Shown here piece by piece: positions 37,743 through 38,470 of a stretch of 38,470 nt of DNA. Within the stretch, counting starts at the first letter, position 1; every line of letters starts with the position of its first letter. A model generated the notes under the pieces. It did no database searches and had not been told where the DNA came from. It saw only the letters and a program-made list of their open reading frames with translations. The position numbers and the translations under genes were made by a program. The stretch comes from Treponema sp. (GTDB taxonomy: Bacteria; Spirochaetota; Spirochaetia; Treponematales; Breznakiellaceae). Location: contig WQZG01000030.1 of assembly GCA_009780855.1 (NCBI GenBank), positions 1-38,470 of the forward strand, given 5' to 3'.

Positions 37743-38470
37743 ATGGAAGCAATGAAACGCACTGTAACATGCGGCGCCCTGCGTAAAAGTGACGCCGGCA
37801 GGATTGTTGTTCTTAACGGCTGGGTACACCGCAAAAGAGATCACGGCGGAATTTTTTTTATTAACATCAGGGATCATTACGGAATTACCCAGGTTGTGGT
37901 TGATTCCAACAAACTGGCCGCGGGATCGGAACTGGGAGCTGCGGCCGCCGAGCTGCGCAATGAATTCTGCATCGCGGTGGAAGGTACAGTCCGGGCAAGG
38001 CCCGATGTCATGGTCAACGCCGATATGGTTACAGGTGAGATTGAAGTCGAGGCGGATAAAATTGTAATTCTTTCCCGCTGCGAAGTTTTGCCTTTCCAGA
38101 TTGAAGATAAAACCAATGCCCGCGAGGAGCTGCGGTTAAAATACCGTTACCTGGATTTGCGGACCGACAGCATGCAGAACAAGATCAGGCTGCGCCATGA
38201 AACCGCGTTCGCGATCCGCGAATATTTATCGAACCAGGGATTTCTCGAAATCGAAACTCCCACGTTTATCCGCTCCACTCCGGAAGGCGCGCGCGACTAC
38301 CTGGTGCCTTCGCGTTTATACCCCGGACAATTTTACGCCCTGCCCCAGTCGCCGCAGATTTACAAACAGATACTTATGATCTCCGGGTACGATAAATATT
38401 TCCAGATTGCCCGCTGTTACCGCGACGAAGACGCAAGGGGCGACCGGCAGCCGGAGTTCACCCAAATCGA
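37743..38470 (+). CDS. aspS: Aspartyl-tRNA synthetase, N-terminal part (runs off the window)
   Basis: Class II synthetase that charges tRNA-Asp. About 242 residues are present. The N-terminal OB-fold anticodon-binding domain includes V-L-N-G-W-V-H-R-K-R-D-H-G-G-I-F-F-I and G-I-T-Q-V-V-V. The catalytic domain begins with R-Y-L-D-L-R, followed by motif 1 (F-L-E-I-E-T-P-T), E-G-A-R-D-Y-L-V-P-S-R, L-P-Q-S-P-Q-I-Y-K-Q and motif 2 (R-C-Y-R-D-E-D-A-R-G-D-R-Q-P-E-F-T-Q-I). It is the bacterial type. ATG 37743 is used; ATG 37752 (M-K-R-T) is also possible, with GGAAG just before it. No stop codon occurs before the window end. Confidence 0.96.
   Translation, partial: MEAMKRTVTCGALRKSDAGRIVVLNGWVHRKRDHGGIFFINIRDHYGITQVVVDSNKLAAGSELGAAAAELRNEFCIAVEGTVRARPDVMVNADMVTGEIEVEADKIVILSRCEVLPFQIEDKTNAREELRLKYRYLDLRTDSMQNKIRLRHETAFAIREYLSNQGFLEIETPTFIRSTPEGARDYLVPSRLYPGQFYALPQSPQIYKQILMISGYDKYFQIARCYRDEDARGDRQPEFTQI

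Overview
The window looks like a chromosomal segment of a spirochaete, most likely a free-living or gut-associated Treponema. Grounds for this are a TmpA/TmpB-like pair of envelope proteins, a group 2 sigma factor behind a sigma-54 promoter (the arrangement known from Borrelia rpoS), a LplB/YtcP-type sugar ABC transporter without its own ATPase, and short AT-rich spacers between genes of moderate GC. The genus is an inference. I see no rRNA, tRNA, CRISPR array, phage or transposase gene.

Layout. (1) 1-2743, minus strand: head of an F-type ATP synthase operon (RsbRD-N-like protein, atpB, atpE, atpF, atpH, start of atpA). (2) 2818-6599: a TIM-barrel/Gfo-Idh fusion enzyme, a SEC59/DGK1-type membrane kinase homologue and a UroD/MtaA-like protein. 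(3) 6684-10619, minus: tsaD, a YibQ-like polysaccharide deacetylase, a lipoprotein and the sigma factor, which ends at a textbook terminator. (4) 10854-14620, plus: a small GIY-YIG-like protein, a YciO/Sua5-family protein, cardiolipin synthase and an EreA/ChaN-like lipoprotein. (5) 14658-22970: sugar and uronate metabolism, with an iron alcohol dehydrogenase, a GNAT acetyltransferase, a TIM-barrel isomerase, kduI, kduD, and a convergent ABC transporter (binding protein plus two permeases). (6) 23212-28212, plus: promoter, tandem glycine riboswitch, gcvT, a large palindromic intergenic element, gcvH, gcvPA and gcvPB; the L-protein gene is not here. (7) 28221-32969, minus: a PgsA-like phosphatidyltransferase, an Fpg/Nei-like glycosylase lacking the catalytic proline, a membrane protein, an M32 carboxypeptidase and a cytidylate-kinase-like/BON protein. 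(8) 32998-38470: a Nudix hydrolase, the TmpB- and TmpA-like envelope pair, rnhA, a PrsW-like protease, aroK and the start of aspS.

The genes form several functional groups. KduI and KduD take the unsaturated uronate product of pectin or glycosaminoglycan cleavage towards 2-keto-3-deoxygluconate; the nearby transporter may import the oligosaccharide, but that link rests on position only. The gcv genes encode the T, H and P proteins of glycine cleavage and are controlled by a glycine-sensing RNA.

The observations most worth following are the near-perfect -24/-12 promoter in front of the sigma factor, a second -24/-12-like sequence between the glycine riboswitch and gcvT, a 298-bp element with 36-bp terminal inverted repeats inside the gcv operon, several genes whose -10 box lies 4-8 bases from the start codon (possible leaderless mRNAs), the RsbRD-N-like protein heading the ATP synthase operon, and the proline-less Fpg-like protein.
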